From contig JAURHD010000012.1 in assembly GCA_030833445.1 (NCBI GenBank), positions 1-64,000 on the forward strand: a stretch of 64,000 nt of DNA, given 5' to 3'. Under the pieces are notes generated by a model. That model had not been told where the DNA came from. It was given only the letters and a program-made list of their open reading frames with translations, and did not search any database. This DNA comes from Cephaloticoccus sp. Lineage in GTDB: Bacteria; Verrucomicrobiota; Verrucomicrobiia; Opitutales; Opitutaceae. Below, piece by piece: positions 21,093-30,963 of this stretch. The position numbers and the translations under genes were made by a program. Every line of letters starts with the position of its first letter. Position 1 is the first letter of the stretch.

Positions 21093-22131
21093 CGGCAGCT
21101 TCGCGCTGGATGGTCCAGAGCTGCTTGGCCTGACGGATCAATTTGGTCAGCACCTCCGGCGTGATCGATTGCTTCGGGTCATCGCCGATGCCATGCGACG
21201 GGCTGACATGGCTCTCGATGCAAAGTCCATCCGCACCGTAGGCCACGGCCGCCAGGGCTGCGGCGGGAACATAGGCAGCCTTGCCGACCGAATGCGAAGG
21301 ATCCACGACGACCGCGGCCCAGGTCTTTTCCTTGAGTAGCGGGGTTACGCTTTCGTCGGGATGATTGCGGTAGCCGTCGAGGGTGGGCGTCGTGCCACGC
21401 GGACACAGCATAATGTTGGGATTGCCGAAAGCCGCGATGTATTCGGCGGCGGAAATGAATTCATTGAGCGGGCCCATGTGCACGCTGCGCTTCAACAGGA
21501 CCGAAATTTCCGGTCGATTGCCAATGGCTTTACCGATGGCCCGGAGCAACGAGTAATTGAGGGCATTGCGGGCGCCGACTTGGAGCACCTGCACCCCGGC
21601 ATCGATCGCCAGTTTCAACTGTTCTTCGTCCATCACTTCCGTATCGACCGGTAGTCCGGTGCGCCGGGAGGCCTCCATCAGGATATCGAGGGATTTGTTG
21701 TCACCCTGAAAGGTGTAGGGATTGGTGCGGGGTTTCCACACCCCGCCGCGCAGCACATGGGCGCCTGCCACCTTCATCGCATCAGCGGTTTCGTAGAAGT
21801 AATTGGGGTTCTTCGGGTCGATGGTGCACTGTCCGGCAATGACAAACAGCTCCTCACCGAGGGTCACTCCACCAATGGTGAGCTTGCCTTTCGCCAGATC
21901 GGAACGGCGGTCCATCAATTTGAAAGGCGATTGGATCCGATCAATGCGGTCGATGTAATCGAGCCCTTCGAGCCGGTTGATCATGAGGTCATCGCGCTCG
22001 TCACCCACGATGGCGTAGATGGTCCGCACGGCGCCGATGATTGGCTGGATCTGACAGCCGAATTCAGTTGCGATGGCAGTAACCTCGGCGAGTTGCTCAG
22101 CCGAGAGTCGGTTGGGTTTTGGCAGGATCAT
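21079..22131 (-). CDS. aroF: 3-deoxy-7-phosphoheptulonate (DAHP) synthase
   Basis: 350 residues from ATG 22131. This is the Thermotoga/Bacillus-type enzyme with an N-terminal ACT-like extension (about 1-90) and the KDO8P/DAHP synthase barrel. FVIAGQCTI(DP), LRGGVWKPRTNPYTFQG, GARNALNYSLLRAIG, LCPRGTTP and VVVDPSHSVG are the family blocks that bind PEP, erythrose 4-phosphate and metal. The reaction is the first step of the shikimate pathway. The upstream in-frame GTG/ATG at 22155 would lie in the terminator, so 22131 is chosen. The gene is preceded by a leader peptide and terminator that look like an attenuator. Confidence 0.93.
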   Translation of the reverse strand: MILPKPNRLSAEQLAEVTAIATEFGCQIQPIIGAVRTIYAIVGDERDDLMINRLEGLDYIDRIDRIQSPFKLMDRRSDLAKGKLTIGGVTLGEELFVIAGQCTIDPKNPNYFYETADAMKVAGAHVLRGGVWKPRTNPYTFQGDNKSLDILMEASRRTGLPVDTEVMDEEQLKLAIDAGVQVLQVGARNALNYSLLRAIGKAIGNRPEISVLLKRSVHMGPLNEFISAAEYIAAFGNPNIMLCPRGTTPTLDGYRNHPDESVTPLLKEKTWAAVVVDPSHSVGKAAYVPAAALAAVAYGADGLCIESHVSPSHGIGDDPKQSITPEVLTKLIRQAKQLWTIQREAAVTVS

Positions 22132-22153
22132 GGGTTGGTTGGGTTGGGAAAAC

Positions 22154-22179
22154 AAAAAAGCCGCCCTTGGGAGGCGGCT
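22154..22179 (-). terminator. Terminator hairpin just upstream of DAHP synthase
   Basis: On the minus strand: 7-bp stem AGCCGCC / GGCGGCT, 7-base loop, then six T residues. It ends about 23 nt before the DAHP synthase start codon. It is the 3:4 hairpin of the proposed attenuator and could also end the maf-rluA operon. Confidence 0.85.
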
Positions 22180-22285
22180 GGATTGCGAAAGAGAATGATA
22201 TTCAGCTTAGTTTTCGCGGCAGCCGCCAAGGTGTTTCAGGGCATAGAAGGCCCAGAAACCAAAGCTAAAATAATAGGCGGCGAAA
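22154..22285 (-). promoter_or_regulatory. Putative ribosome-mediated transcription attenuator of DAHP synthase
   Basis: On the minus strand, segment 1 TTTCGCCGCC (22276-22285, just before the aromatic codons) can pair with segment 2. Segment 2 GGCGGCTG (22220-22227, codons 23-25 region) can pair perfectly for 8 bp with segment 3 CAGCCGCC (22173-22180), with 4 more pairs (CCTT at 22228-22231 with AAGG at 22165-22168) beyond a small bulge. Segment 3 also forms the terminator with segment 4 (22159-22165). A ribosome stalled on the aromatic codons would mask segment 1 and let 2:3 form, so transcription continues. A ribosome reaching the stop codon at 22207 would mask segment 2 and let the terminator form. 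The pairing is read from sequence; the mechanism is inferred. Confidence 0.72.
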
Positions 22286-22293
22286 CGAATCAC
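22207..22293 (-). CDS. Aromatic-rich leader peptide (28 codons) upstream of DAHP synthase
   Basis: Reading frame from GTG 22293 to TAA 22207; a TTG at 22329 in the same frame would give 40 codons. Residues 3-19 read RFAAYYFSFGFWAFYAL, so nine of positions 4-17 are Phe, Tyr or Trp. It lies 51 bp after the rluA stop, in the same frame, and just ahead of the terminator. There is no strong Shine-Dalgarno sequence. The position and residue bias are those of an attenuation leader peptide. The alternative is a small membrane peptide. Confidence 0.65.
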   Translation of the reverse strand: MIRFAAYYFSFGFWAFYALKHLGGCREN

Positions 22294-22344
22294 GGGACAA
22301 GGGGTGGGCAGTGCAGTGCGTTTTGTCAATCCCGCACCCGGGGA

Positions 22345-23094
22345 TTACCGTCGACCTACAAACTCAGGGGGCAATGGCGCGGTTGCGCTGAAGTGATGCA
22401 GTCGGCCCGCGTGTTCATAATCAAACGTGGTTTCATGCGAATGGAGAAAGAGGCGCTTCTGCCCCATCTTCTTTTCGAAGTCCCGGTTCTGGGCGAAGTC
22501 GCCGTAGGTGGCATCGCCAACGATCGGCAAGTGACGCTTGGCACATTGCACCCGGAGTTGATGGCTGCGGCCGGTGGTTGGCTCGAGTTTTAAATGGGAA
22601 ATGGCACCCCAGCTGCGCACCAGGGCCATTTTGCATTCGGCCGGAATGTGCCCGGATGTATTAGTGCGGATGTGTCCGCCCTGCTTTTGCACGGCCAACC
22701 GATCACGCCAAAGCTGAGTGGACGCATGTGGTTTGCCAAAGACCAGTGCATGGTAAACTTTGCGCACTTGCTTACGCTTGAAGTGGGCCTTCATCACGCT
22801 CGCCAGCGTTTCGTCAGCGCATATCAGAATCACCCCGGAAGTGGCTGAATCGAGACGGTTCAATAACCAAACCTTTTGAGTCCCGCCCTGCGCATCGGTC
22901 CACTGGAAATACTCGCCATCGAGATTGTAGCGGGCTTGTAAGAGCGAACGCTTTTCTTCGCCGGAGGTATTGGGATGCGAAAGCACGCCGGAAGGTTTGG
23001 CGAGTGCGGCCAAGCCGTTGGCATCGAAAGTAATCACACTGACATCGCGGCCCAAGGGCAGTTGCGCCCAGATGGGTTGATCGGAGTTACTCAC
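22345..23094 (-). CDS. RluA-family pseudouridine synthase
   Basis: 249 residues. The catalytic Asp is in NRLDSATSGVIL, the RLD signature of the family, and TGRSHQLRVQ and GDATYGD are also present. There is no S4 domain, so it is a short RluA/TruC-like enzyme that isomerises uridine in rRNA or tRNA. Its ATG overlaps the stop of the TonB-like gene by 4 bp (23091-23094), showing translational coupling. Last gene of the tolC-maf-tonB-rluA run. Confidence 0.9.
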   Translation of the reverse strand: MSNSDQPIWAQLPLGRDVSVITFDANGLAALAKPSGVLSHPNTSGEEKRSLLQARYNLDGEYFQWTDAQGGTQKVWLLNRLDSATSGVILICADETLASVMKAHFKRKQVRKVYHALVFGKPHASTQLWRDRLAVQKQGGHIRTNTSGHIPAECKMALVRSWGAISHLKLEPTTGRSHQLRVQCAKRHLPIVGDATYGDFAQNRDFEKKMGQKRLFLHSHETTFDYEHAGRLHHFSATAPLPPEFVGRR

Positions 23095-24212
23095 TGGTAA
23101 TAGAAGGTGAAGGTGAGTTCCTGCTCACTGCCGAGCACCCGCATCATATCTTCACTCCAGTCGCCATAGGGCGCCCGTTCCGTGATGGCGCTGACACAGC
23201 TGGATTGACTGAGTTCTCCGGCGGTGCCTTCGACCCCGAGGATCCGGGAAACCTGTCCCTTGCTGTTCAACTCAAATTTGACCACGACGCGGGTGCCGGA
23301 GGTGGGGTAAACTTTGCTTTGGGTCAGGATGCGTTCCCATTGGATCTGCACGGATTCAACCAAACGCTGCAGGTATTCGCCATACTCACTCCAGCGGGCA
23401 TCGCGGCCGATGTTACCAATATTGGAAGTGCCGATTTTATTTTCCGTGAATATTGCCGGCCGCGCCCGTTTTTCGAGCTGGGGTCGTGGTTGCGGTCTTT
23501 TGGGATCAATCTTCAGGACCATGCCCGTGGCATTCTGCGCCATCGGCGCGTCTTTTAACCCCTCGACGTGCTTTTCCACGTCGGCACTGCCATCGGGCAA
23601 TTGGGCAATGTTGGAACCGTAGCTGTCCTCGGGACTATCGGGTGATTTTTCGAAACCACTCAACGGAATCTGCTCCCGCTTGGGGGCTTCGGTCTGTTCA
23701 ACTTGCTCGTTTTGCTCCCGCTGCGGGGGTGCACTGGGAATCGGCGGTGAAGGGGGAATAAGTCGGCCGGTGACGATCGATTCAGTTTTTATTTCCGTCT
23801 GACCTTCCATCGCCGGTCGATTGCCACTCATGTCAGGCGTCTCTTCTTCCTGGGCGGATTGTTGGTTTTGGGAGGCAAAATTTTCCGTATTATCCGGCAC
23901 GTTGTCCGGAGCATCGGGATTGATTTCTACAAATTTAAATGGCGGTGGTTTTTCCTCCGGCGCCGGGATTTCGGTCGCGGCCTCATCCGGGGCCAGCTCG
24001 ATATTGAACTGGGGCGGTATCGGCGTGGGCCGGACCCCACTCCCACTTTCGAAACGGAGAATATAGGGCACCGTCAGAAACAGAAACAAATGCACCAGAA
24101 TCGTGCCGAGCACCCCGATTTGAATCGAACGAACCTCTGGATTGCGGGAAAACCGCGGCACGGTCAGGCGGCGTTTGGAGCCTTTGGCTGGTGGTTCGGA
24201 CAGTGAATTCAT
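23091..24212 (-). CDS. TonB/TolA-like envelope-spanning protein
   Basis: 373 residues from ATG 24212. One membrane anchor (IQIGVLGTILVHLFLFLTVPYIL) follows a basic cytoplasmic tail, then a long Pro/Glu/Gln-rich periplasmic region, then a TonB-like C-terminal domain (RVVVKFELNSKGQVSRILGVEG, ending FTFYYQ). It is longer than the other TonB-like protein in the window and lies in the tolC-maf-rluA operon with no ExbBD beside it. Its job, perhaps with an outer-membrane partner, is unknown. Confidence 0.78.
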   Translation of the reverse strand: MNSLSEPPAKGSKRRLTVPRFSRNPEVRSIQIGVLGTILVHLFLFLTVPYILRFESGSGVRPTPIPPQFNIELAPDEAATEIPAPEEKPPPFKFVEINPDAPDNVPDNTENFASQNQQSAQEEETPDMSGNRPAMEGQTEIKTESIVTGRLIPPSPPIPSAPPQREQNEQVEQTEAPKREQIPLSGFEKSPDSPEDSYGSNIAQLPDGSADVEKHVEGLKDAPMAQNATGMVLKIDPKRPQPRPQLEKRARPAIFTENKIGTSNIGNIGRDARWSEYGEYLQRLVESVQIQWERILTQSKVYPTSGTRVVVKFELNSKGQVSRILGVEGTAGELSQSSCVSAITERAPYGDWSEDMMRVLGSEQELTFTFYYQ

Positions 24213-24230
24213 ACCGGTGGACACGGAAAG

Positions 24231-24809
24231 TCAGGCCAGCAGACCCGCATTCGTCAAAATTTGTTTCGTTTCATCCAAGGGTAAGCCGATAATATTTGAA
24301 AGCGAGCCGGTGCGATGACGGACGATCAGCTCGCCGTGTTCTTGGATCGCGTAGCCTCCGGCCTTGTCGAGGGTATGCACTTTGGCGAGATAGTCGTTGA
24401 TGACACCCTCGGTCAGGTTCTTGAAGGTGACTTCGCTCGCCACTCCCTGATCGATCCTTATTTCCGGGGAAACCCGGCGCAGGGCCAGTCCGGTGAAAAC
24501 GGTATGGGTCCGTCCGCTCAATTGCCGGAGCATTTGCCGGGCGGCCTCTAAATCAGCCGGTTTGTTCAAGGCCTGCCCGTCGATGAACACCGTTGTATCG
24601 GCCCCCAAAACGAATGCCGCCGGATGACGTCCCGCAACCCAGTCTGCCTTGAGGGCGGCATTATGCGCTACCATGATGCGTGGATCAGTGGTGGGGTCCT
24701 CGTGTTCAATTACCTCTGCTGGCACGACCTCAAATGTAACGCCTAACTGGGACAGCAATTCGGATCGGCGCGGTGAGGCCGAAGCCAGCAGCAAACGTCG
24801 TTCGCTCAT
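24231..24809 (-). CDS. maf: Maf family nucleotide pyrophosphatase
   Basis: 192 residues. The N-terminal SASPRRSELLSQLG and the later GADTTVFIDGQALNKP blocks are the Maf/Ham1-type nucleotide-binding motifs. These proteins hydrolyse dTTP/UTP or modified NTPs. The ATG overlaps the stop of the upstream TolC-like gene by 4 bp. Confidence 0.94.
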   Translation of the reverse strand: MSERRLLLASASPRRSELLSQLGVTFEVVPAEVIEHEDPTTDPRIMVAHNAALKADWVAGRHPAAFVLGADTTVFIDGQALNKPADLEAARQMLRQLSGRTHTVFTGLALRRVSPEIRIDQGVASEVTFKNLTEGVINDYLAKVHTLDKAGGYAIQEHGELIVRHRTGSLSNIIGLPLDETKQILTNAGLLA

Positions 24810-26113
24810 GCATGATCCTCTTGCACAATCGTGCGGACATCCCCACGCACCCGGGCCAATTCCACGCGACTCAAGTTATAAAGATAGACCGCCTCCACCA
24901 CGTTGTCACTGGCGGTGGAGAGACGGCCTTGGGCCTCAATGATTTCGCGGTTATCGGCGACGCCTTGTTCGAAACGCTTTTGGGCCAACACGAGTTCTTC
25001 CCGGGCCAGTGCGAGCCCCTTTTCGGCGACGGCAATCTGCGCCAGGCGGGAGGTGGCATCCTGTCGGGCGAGCCGCAACTCGGCGGATATCTGATATTCC
25101 AGATCCCGCACCCGCAGGGCTTGGGCGCGCTGGCGGGACATGGCGAGACCAGTCAGTGAACGAATCCGAGAACCGTCAAATATCGGAATACTAAGGGCGA
25201 GGCTGCCGGACCAGGTCTTGGCTTCGTTGCCGTCGAACGCGTATTCGGTGGCATAGCCGTAACTGCCGATTAGCGCTAGTGAGGGTAACCGGCCGTATTT
25301 CGCCGCACGCACCTCCAGTTGATTCTGCTCCAATAAGGTTTGCGCACTTTGCAGATCCGGCCGGCGATCATAAACCAAATCGGTTTCAGTGGATGTGTAG
25401 ACACCCGGCGAGGTGCGACGGACCGCAAAGGGCGCCAGTTGCAAGGGCTGACCAATGTCCAAGGCGAGCAGTTGCTTCAATTGCAGTTCACTCCCCTGCA
25501 CCACCGTGTCCTGTTGCAACCGGGCCTGCTCGGCCACCGCCAGTTGAGACTCGGCCCGGGTCACATCGATCTGAGTGGCTACTCCGGCATTGAGTTGATT
25601 CTGGGCCAGCTCCAGCAGGCTCTGGGCACGGGAAATATTATCATCCAAAACAGTGATTCGTTCGAGATTCCGCAAATGGGCAAAATAGGTTGTGGCGACG
25701 GTTGCCATGATGGACTGCCGGACACCGGCTTCGCCCAATTCGGCTACTGTGACGGCCATCTTCGCCGCCTTGTAACGGGCGATATTACTCGGATTCAATA
25801 AATCCAAGCGACCGTTCAATTGGCCATCGAAGCGATTATTGACGCCACTCCGCACAAGATTGGCCCCCACCGAAGCGGACAAATTCCGCCGCTGGCTCGC
25901 ATCCAGGGTGATCTGGGGCATCAACCCGCTGCGGGATTGAGCCACCTGTTCGATGGCCTGGTTGACCGCCTCGCGGCTGATCAGCACGTTCAGGTTGGTG
26001 TCAGCAACCAGGGTAAGCGATTCCCCGAGGGTCAATTCACGGGAATCGGCCGAAGTAATGACCGAGCAGCTTAGCACAGCGCAGGCCAGACAGAATGGGC
26101 GGAAAAGTCGCAT
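24806..26113 (-). CDS. TolC-family outer-membrane efflux channel
   Basis: 435 residues with a signal peptide ([20 protein letters not shown]) and two homologous OEP domains of long coiled-coil helices (for example [20 protein letters not shown] and [20 protein letters not shown]). It forms the trimeric outer-membrane pore of type I or RND efflux systems, but no membrane-fusion protein or pump lies beside it. First gene of the tolC-maf-tonB-rluA run, divergent from nadE. Confidence 0.9.
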   Translation of the reverse strand: MRLFRPFCLACAVLSCSVITSADSRELTLGESLTLVADTNLNVLISREAVNQAIEQVAQSRSGLMPQITLDASQRRNLSASVGANLVRSGVNNRFDGQLNGRLDLLNPSNIARYKAAKMAVTVAELGEAGVRQSIMATVATTYFAHLRNLERITVLDDNISRAQSLLELAQNQLNAGVATQIDVTRAESQLAVAEQARLQQDTVVQGSELQLKQLLALDIGQPLQLAPFAVRRTSPGVYTSTETDLVYDRRPDLQSAQTLLEQNQLEVRAAKYGRLPSLALIGSYGYATEYAFDGNEAKTWSGSLALSIPIFDGSRIRSLTGLAMSRQRAQALRVRDLEYQISAELRLARQDATSRLAQIAVAEKGLALAREELVLAQKRFEQGVADNREIIEAQGRLSTASDNVVEAVYLYNLSRVELARVRGDVRTIVQEDHA

Positions 26114-26209
26114 AGACTATCGATAACCAATCTCCGTCATCACTTGGAGTGCAAGCCTTGCGAGTTGTCAGGTTGCGGAAATCTGCTCATTGGTAACGTT
26201 TTTGTAACC

Positions 26210-27853
26210 ATGCGCATCGGACTTGCCCAACTAAACACCATCGTCGGCGACTTGGCCGGTAATCGGCAAAAGATCATCTCCGCCTACCAATCCTTGGTGG
26301 CCGAAGGCGCCGAGCTGGTCGTTTTCCCCGAACTGGTGGTCTGCGGGTATCCCCCACGCGATCTTCTGTTCAAGAAACGCTTCGTCGGCGATGTAGAGGC
26401 TTCGTTTCGCGAAATTGCGCAGAGTATTCGCAATGTGCCTGCGCTCATCGGCACGGTCACCTCGAATGCCGACGGTCCCGGTCGTGGCTGCTTCAACGCC
26501 GCGGCGTTCTGCCATGAAGGCAAGATCGTCACGGTCACGCATAAATGTCTGTTGCCGACCTACGATGTGTTTGATGAAGACCGCTATTTTGAACCGGCCG
26601 AAAAACCCGGGGTCATCATGTTTGCCGGCAAGCGGATTGGCGTGACCATCTGCGAGGACATTTGGACACATCCCATGATCAGCACCCGGCGACTTTATGC
26701 CGGACAGGATCCGGTCGCGCAGCTGGCCGACGAACACTGTGATTTGATGGTCAATTTGTCGGCGAGTCCTTGGCATCACGGCAAAGGTCACGTGCGCCAA
26801 CAACTCGTGATGGATGCCGCCAAGACTCTCGGTTGTCCGGTGGTTTACGTGAACGCAGTCGGCGGCAACGATGAGCTGATCTTTGACGGCCGCAGTGTGG
26901 TGGCCAACGCCAAGGGTGAAGTCACTTTCGGACTCGCGGCATTTCAGGAGGATCTTGAAGTCGTCAACATCGACGCGCACCAACCGCTGCTCGACCGGAG
27001 TTTTGCCCAAGAAGACATGAAAGACATATTTGATGCGCTGGTGCTGGGTTTGCGGGACTACGCGCACAAAAGTGGATTTAAACGCGCCTTGGTCGCCCTT
27101 TCCGGCGGAATCGATTCCGCGCTGGTGGCGGTGATCGCGGCGGAAGCCCTCGGCAGTGCCAATCTCATCGGGGTCTCACTGCCCTCATCCATTTCGTCGC
27201 AACATTCGCGCGACGACGCCCGTCAACTGGCCGAGAACCTGGGCATTCAATTTGAGACCATTGCAATCGCTGACGCGGTGCAGGCCACCGAGCAGGCGCT
27301 GGGACCGGTCTTCACCGGTCGCAAGGCCGATGTGACCGAGGAGAATATCCAAGCGCGCATTCGCGGTGTGTTGATGATGGCGATGTCCAACAAGTTTGGG
27401 TCCCTGCTGCTCACCACAGGCAACAAAAGCGAAATCGCCGTCGGTTATTGCACCCTCTACGGCGACATGGCCGGCGGACTGGCAGTGATCAGCGATGTCT
27501 TCAAGACGCAGGTCTATTCGCTGTGCCGCTGGATCAACCGCGAACGCGAAATCATCCCGGTTAATACGATCGAAAAACCGCCGAGTGCGGAACTGCGTCC
27601 CGGGCAAAAGGACGAGGACAGTCTGCCGCCTTATGATCAACTCGATGCCATTTTGCACGGCTACGTGGAGGAAGGCCTTTCCAGTCGCGACTTGGTCGAC
27701 GAGGGCTTCGATGCCGATGTGGTCAAGGAGATCATCCGCAAGGTCGATCTCAACGAATATAAGCGTAAGCAGGCCGCTCCGGGCTTGAAGATTACTCCCC
27801 TCGCCTTCGGCGTCGGTCGCCGCATACCCATCGTGCAAAAATACGTGAGCTGA
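26210..27853 (+). CDS. nadE: Glutamine-dependent NAD+ synthetase
   Basis: 547 residues from ATG 26210 ([18 protein letters not shown]). The N-terminal nitrilase-type glutaminase has the Glu in [12 protein letters not shown], Lys in [11 protein letters not shown] and Cys in [11 protein letters not shown]. The C-terminal synthetase has the P-loop [11 protein letters not shown]. It makes NAD+ from deamido-NAD+. The 66 bases upstream are divergent from tolC. It is followed by hemL after 15 bp. Confidence 0.97.
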   Translation: MRIGLAQLNTIVGDLAGNRQKIISAYQSLVAEGAELVVFPELVVCGYPPRDLLFKKRFVGDVEASFREIAQSIRNVPALIGTVTSNADGPGRGCFNAAAFCHEGKIVTVTHKCLLPTYDVFDEDRYFEPAEKPGVIMFAGKRIGVTICEDIWTHPMISTRRLYAGQDPVAQLADEHCDLMVNLSASPWHHGKGHVRQQLVMDAAKTLGCPVVYVNAVGGNDELIFDGRSVVANAKGEVTFGLAAFQEDLEVVNIDAHQPLLDRSFAQEDMKDIFDALVLGLRDYAHKSGFKRALVALSGGIDSALVAVIAAEALGSANLIGVSLPSSISSQHSRDDARQLAENLGIQFETIAIADAVQATEQALGPVFTGRKADVTEENIQARIRGVLMMAMSNKFGSLLLTTGNKSEIAVGYCTLYGDMAGGLAVISDVFKTQVYSLCRWINREREIIPVNTIEKPPSAELRPGQKDEDSLPPYDQLDAILHGYVEEGLSSRDLVDEGFDADVVKEIIRKVDLNEYKRKQAAPGLKITPLAFGVGRRIPIVQKYVS

Positions 27854-27868
27854 ATTTCGCAACCGCTG

Positions 27869-29146
27869 ATGACTTTATCTGAAAACCTCTTCGAACGCGC
27901 CAAGCAACTCATCCCCGGTGGCGTAAATTCCCCCGTGCGGGCTTTTCGTTCGGTGGGCGGTGCGCCGTTTTTTGTGAAGTCCGCGCGTGGTGCCACCCTG
28001 ACCACCGCAGATGACCGTGAGCTGATTGACTTCGTCTGCACCTGGGGTCCCGCCATTCACGGGCACAATCATCCGGTCATCAAGGCGGCCATCGCCGCGG
28101 CCTTGGAAAACGGCACATCATTTGGGACGCCCAATCCATACGAAGTCGAAATGGCAGAGTTGATCGTTAAGTTCTTCCCCTCGTTCCAGAAAGTGCGGAT
28201 GTGCAACAGTGGGACCGAGGCGACCATGTCAGCCATCCGGCTGGCGCGCGGATTTACCAAGCGCGATAAGATCATCAAGTTTGCCGGTTGTTACCACGGC
28301 CACAGTGATTCGCTCCTGATCAAGGCTGGGTCAGGTGCCCTCACCCATGGCAATCCGGACAGTGCCGGCGTGCCGGCTTCGTTTGCCAGGGAGACGGTGG
28401 TATTGCCTTACAATGATTGCGCGGCCCTGGATGCGGCTTTCGCCGCCAACCCCGGCCAGATCGCCGGTGTGATCATTGAGCCCTACTGCGGCAACGTAGG
28501 CTTTATCATGCCTGATGCGGGTTATCTGTCTTATCTGCGCGAAATCACAGCGAAGCACGGCACGATTCTGATTTTCGACGAAGTCATGACTGGCTTTCGT
28601 CTCGCACCGGGTGGCGTTCAGGAGTTGGAGTCGATTACGCCCGATCTGACTACCTTGGGCAAAATTATCGGTGGCGGTTTGCCCGTCGGGGCTTTTGGTG
28701 GTCGCGCCGACATCATGGATCATCTGGCGCCCCTCGGTCCCGTTTACCAAGCAGGCACTTTGAGTGGAAACCCCTTGGCGATGGCTGCAGGGATTGCCTC
28801 GCTCAAATTACTCACCGAACTGAACCCCTACGGACGACTGGACGCTTTGGGCCGACAATTACGTGAAGCTGTTTTAGCCGCGGCCCAAGCCAAGGGCATG
28901 CCGGTGCAGGTGCCGCAGCGCGGGTCCATGTTCAGCATCTTCTTCACCGACACGCCGGTGCGCGATTACACCACCGCCCTTCAGGGTGACGCGAAACTGT
29001 TCGCGCGTTTCTTCCATGCCTGTCTCGAACGCGGGGTCTATTTTGCCCCCAGTGCCTATGAGGCCGGTTTCTTGAGCACCGCCCATGCCGGCCATACCAT
29101 CGACCGGGCTTGCGAAATAATTACCCAATCCCTGCGGGAACTTTAA
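27869..29146 (+). CDS. hemL: Glutamate-1-semialdehyde 2,1-aminomutase
   Basis: 425 residues. The N-terminal [18 protein letters not shown] and the PLP-binding Lys in [18 protein letters not shown] are characteristic. It converts glutamate 1-semialdehyde to 5-aminolevulinate in tetrapyrrole synthesis by the C5 route, which implies glutamyl-tRNA reductase elsewhere in the genome. Confidence 0.97.
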   Translation: MTLSENLFERAKQLIPGGVNSPVRAFRSVGGAPFFVKSARGATLTTADDRELIDFVCTWGPAIHGHNHPVIKAAIAAALENGTSFGTPNPYEVEMAELIVKFFPSFQKVRMCNSGTEATMSAIRLARGFTKRDKIIKFAGCYHGHSDSLLIKAGSGALTHGNPDSAGVPASFARETVVLPYNDCAALDAAFAANPGQIAGVIIEPYCGNVGFIMPDAGYLSYLREITAKHGTILIFDEVMTGFRLAPGGVQELESITPDLTTLGKIIGGGLPVGAFGGRADIMDHLAPLGPVYQAGTLSGNPLAMAAGIASLKLLTELNPYGRLDALGRQLREAVLAAAQAKGMPVQVPQRGSMFSIFFTDTPVRDYTTALQGDAKLFARFFHACLERGVYFAPSAYEAGFLSTAHAGHTIDRACEIITQSLREL

Positions 29147-29195
29147 CCAATCGCGGTTTGCCTAAGAAAGTCATCCTCCCAGAGTATTCTACGTA

Positions 29196-30950
29196 ATGCT
29201 TTTTCTTGGCCGACGTTTTTCATGCATCCTGCTCTTGCCGTTACTGGGCCATGCCCAACCGACAGATGCCCCCATCATGGGGTTGGATGAACTGAAACCC
29301 GGCATGCAAGGTGAAGTTTGGACGGTGTTTCGCGGCACCACGGCCGAACCCTTTGCGGTGGAAGTCACCGGAGTCGTCCGCAATGCCTTGGGTCCGGGTA
29401 AATCCCTGATTTTGTGCCAGCTCACCGACGATCGCGTGCAAAAGATGGGCGCAGTCGCAGGGATGAGCGGCAGTCCTTTATATATCGACGGCAAACTCGC
29501 AGGGGCCCTCTCCTATCAGGTCCAGAAGTTTGAGACCGTGCGCTATGCGGGCTTCACCCCCATCGCCGATTTGCTTGAGGTGGGTGTGCAATCCGATCGT
29601 GCCGCCGCTCTATCCGCTGGAGATGCCGGGGGATTGGCCGCGCTTAATACCTCGCGGGGACAAGACGCCCTGCAACCGCTTTCGCCAGTCTTTGCCTTTG
29701 GAGGAATTTCACCGCGGGTCGTGGAGTGGCTGACTCCACAATTTTCCGCCATGGGGCTGCAGGTCAGTTCTCTTGGTGGACAGATGAGTCCAGCTGCCGC
29801 GGAGTCCGCCGATGATCATCCGCTGCGGGCAGGTGATGCCGTGGCCGTGGCGGTGGCGTCCGGTGATATTACTTTGGCGGCAACCGGCACCGTTTCCTAT
29901 GTGGACGGCGACAAGGTGCTCGCATTCGGGCATCCCATGATGGGACTGGGCAATATTTCCCTGCCGATGGCCCGGGCGGAAATTGTAACCATCCTGCCCT
30001 CCAACCAAAGCTCACTGAAAGTAGCCAATACCGGCAGCATCATCGGCACGATTGACCAAGACCGGCTCTCGGCGGTGGCGGGACGCATCGGCGCCGGTCC
30101 GGAAATGATTCCGATCAGAATTACCGTGAATCAATCCGGTGAAGCTCCACGCACTTTGAATTTCAAAGCCGCCCGGCATCCACAATTAACCGCCTTGGCC
30201 GTGGGCTCCGGCACCGCCCAAGCGGTGCTCGGATCCAATGATGCGGGTCTGACCAACGGAGCCGAACTCGAAACCCAATTTACGTTTCCCGGTGGTGAGA
30301 TCGTGACCACCCACGCCTTGTTCAGTGGTTCCCAAGGAGTCAGTCAGGGCTTGGCAGATTTTACCCGTGACGTAGGCATTCTTTTGCAGAATCCCTACGC
30401 GGCGGTGTATCCCACCGGTATTGACGTTCAAGTCACGCCCTTGGAAGAAAATCCCCTGACTATTCTCGAATATGTTCAGCTGTCGCGCAACGAAGTTGGG
30501 GTCGGTGACAATTTGTCGATCACGATTGGCTGGCGGGATTACCAAGGGAAGACAGGCCGGGACGTGATCGTGGTGCCGGTGGACGCCGCCTGGCAGGATC
30601 GCGAACTCGAACTGGTGGTCGCACCCGGAAATGTCATCGATCAATTGACCGGTCGCACCGGCACGATTGCCACTTCTCAATTGCGCGGGTTTTCCGCCTA
30701 CTTGGACTTCGTTCGACAGGTGCGCGATCCGGACGGACTTTACGTGGCGGTGGTAGAATCATCCAAATTGTTTGTCGATCAGACCAGTGAGACACGCGAA
30801 CTTCCCGGCTCGCTTGCCCGGATCGCCCAGCGGTCAGATCAAAGCCGCTATCAGCAGCGCACCACGCTCAATCCGCTATGGGAGGGCCGGGCCCTGCAGG
30901 GGCGTTTGGTTCCGGGTCTCATCCGCAAATCGTTCAAAGTAACCGACTGA
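29196..30950 (+). CDS. Exported SpoIVB/S55-type peptidase domain protein
   Basis: 584 residues with a signal peptide (MLFLGRRFSCILLLPLLGHA). The S55 signature is AGMSGSPLYIDGKLAGALSY (residues about 89-107), and a second conserved block, VLAFGHPMMGLGNISLPM, follows near residue 245. This is the Gram-negative member of the SpoIVB serine peptidase family, and here the Ser block precedes the His block. The C-terminal half resembles no domain I know. Non-sporulating bacteria carry such genes with unknown targets. It is followed after 13 bp by a large exported protein, so the two are likely co-expressed. Confidence 0.8.
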   Translation: MLFLGRRFSCILLLPLLGHAQPTDAPIMGLDELKPGMQGEVWTVFRGTTAEPFAVEVTGVVRNALGPGKSLILCQLTDDRVQKMGAVAGMSGSPLYIDGKLAGALSYQVQKFETVRYAGFTPIADLLEVGVQSDRAAALSAGDAGGLAALNTSRGQDALQPLSPVFAFGGISPRVVEWLTPQFSAMGLQVSSLGGQMSPAAAESADDHPLRAGDAVAVAVASGDITLAATGTVSYVDGDKVLAFGHPMMGLGNISLPMARAEIVTILPSNQSSLKVANTGSIIGTIDQDRLSAVAGRIGAGPEMIPIRITVNQSGEAPRTLNFKAARHPQLTALAVGSGTAQAVLGSNDAGLTNGAELETQFTFPGGEIVTTHALFSGSQGVSQGLADFTRDVGILLQNPYAAVYPTGIDVQVTPLEENPLTILEYVQLSRNEVGVGDNLSITIGWRDYQGKTGRDVIVVPVDAAWQDRELELVVAPGNVIDQLTGRTGTIATSQLRGFSAYLDFVRQVRDPDGLYVAVVESSKLFVDQTSETRELPGSLARIAQRSDQSRYQQRTTLNPLWEGRALQGRLVPGLIRKSFKVTD

Positions 30951-30963
30951 TTCAATTTTAGCT

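Noticed and set aside
22131-22155. DAHP synthase starting at 22155
   Set aside because: That start would sit at the end of the terminator T run with no room for ribosome binding; the family N-terminus fits 22131.
22324-22329. TTGACA (minus strand) as a -35 box for the DAHP synthase leader
   Set aside because: No -10-like sequence lies 16-18 bp downstream (it reads CCACCC, CACCCC or ACCCCT). The leader may instead be transcribed from the upstream operon.
24806-26113. A full RND or type I efflux operon around tolC
   Set aside because: No membrane-fusion or pump gene is adjacent; downstream genes are maf, a TonB-like gene and rluA.
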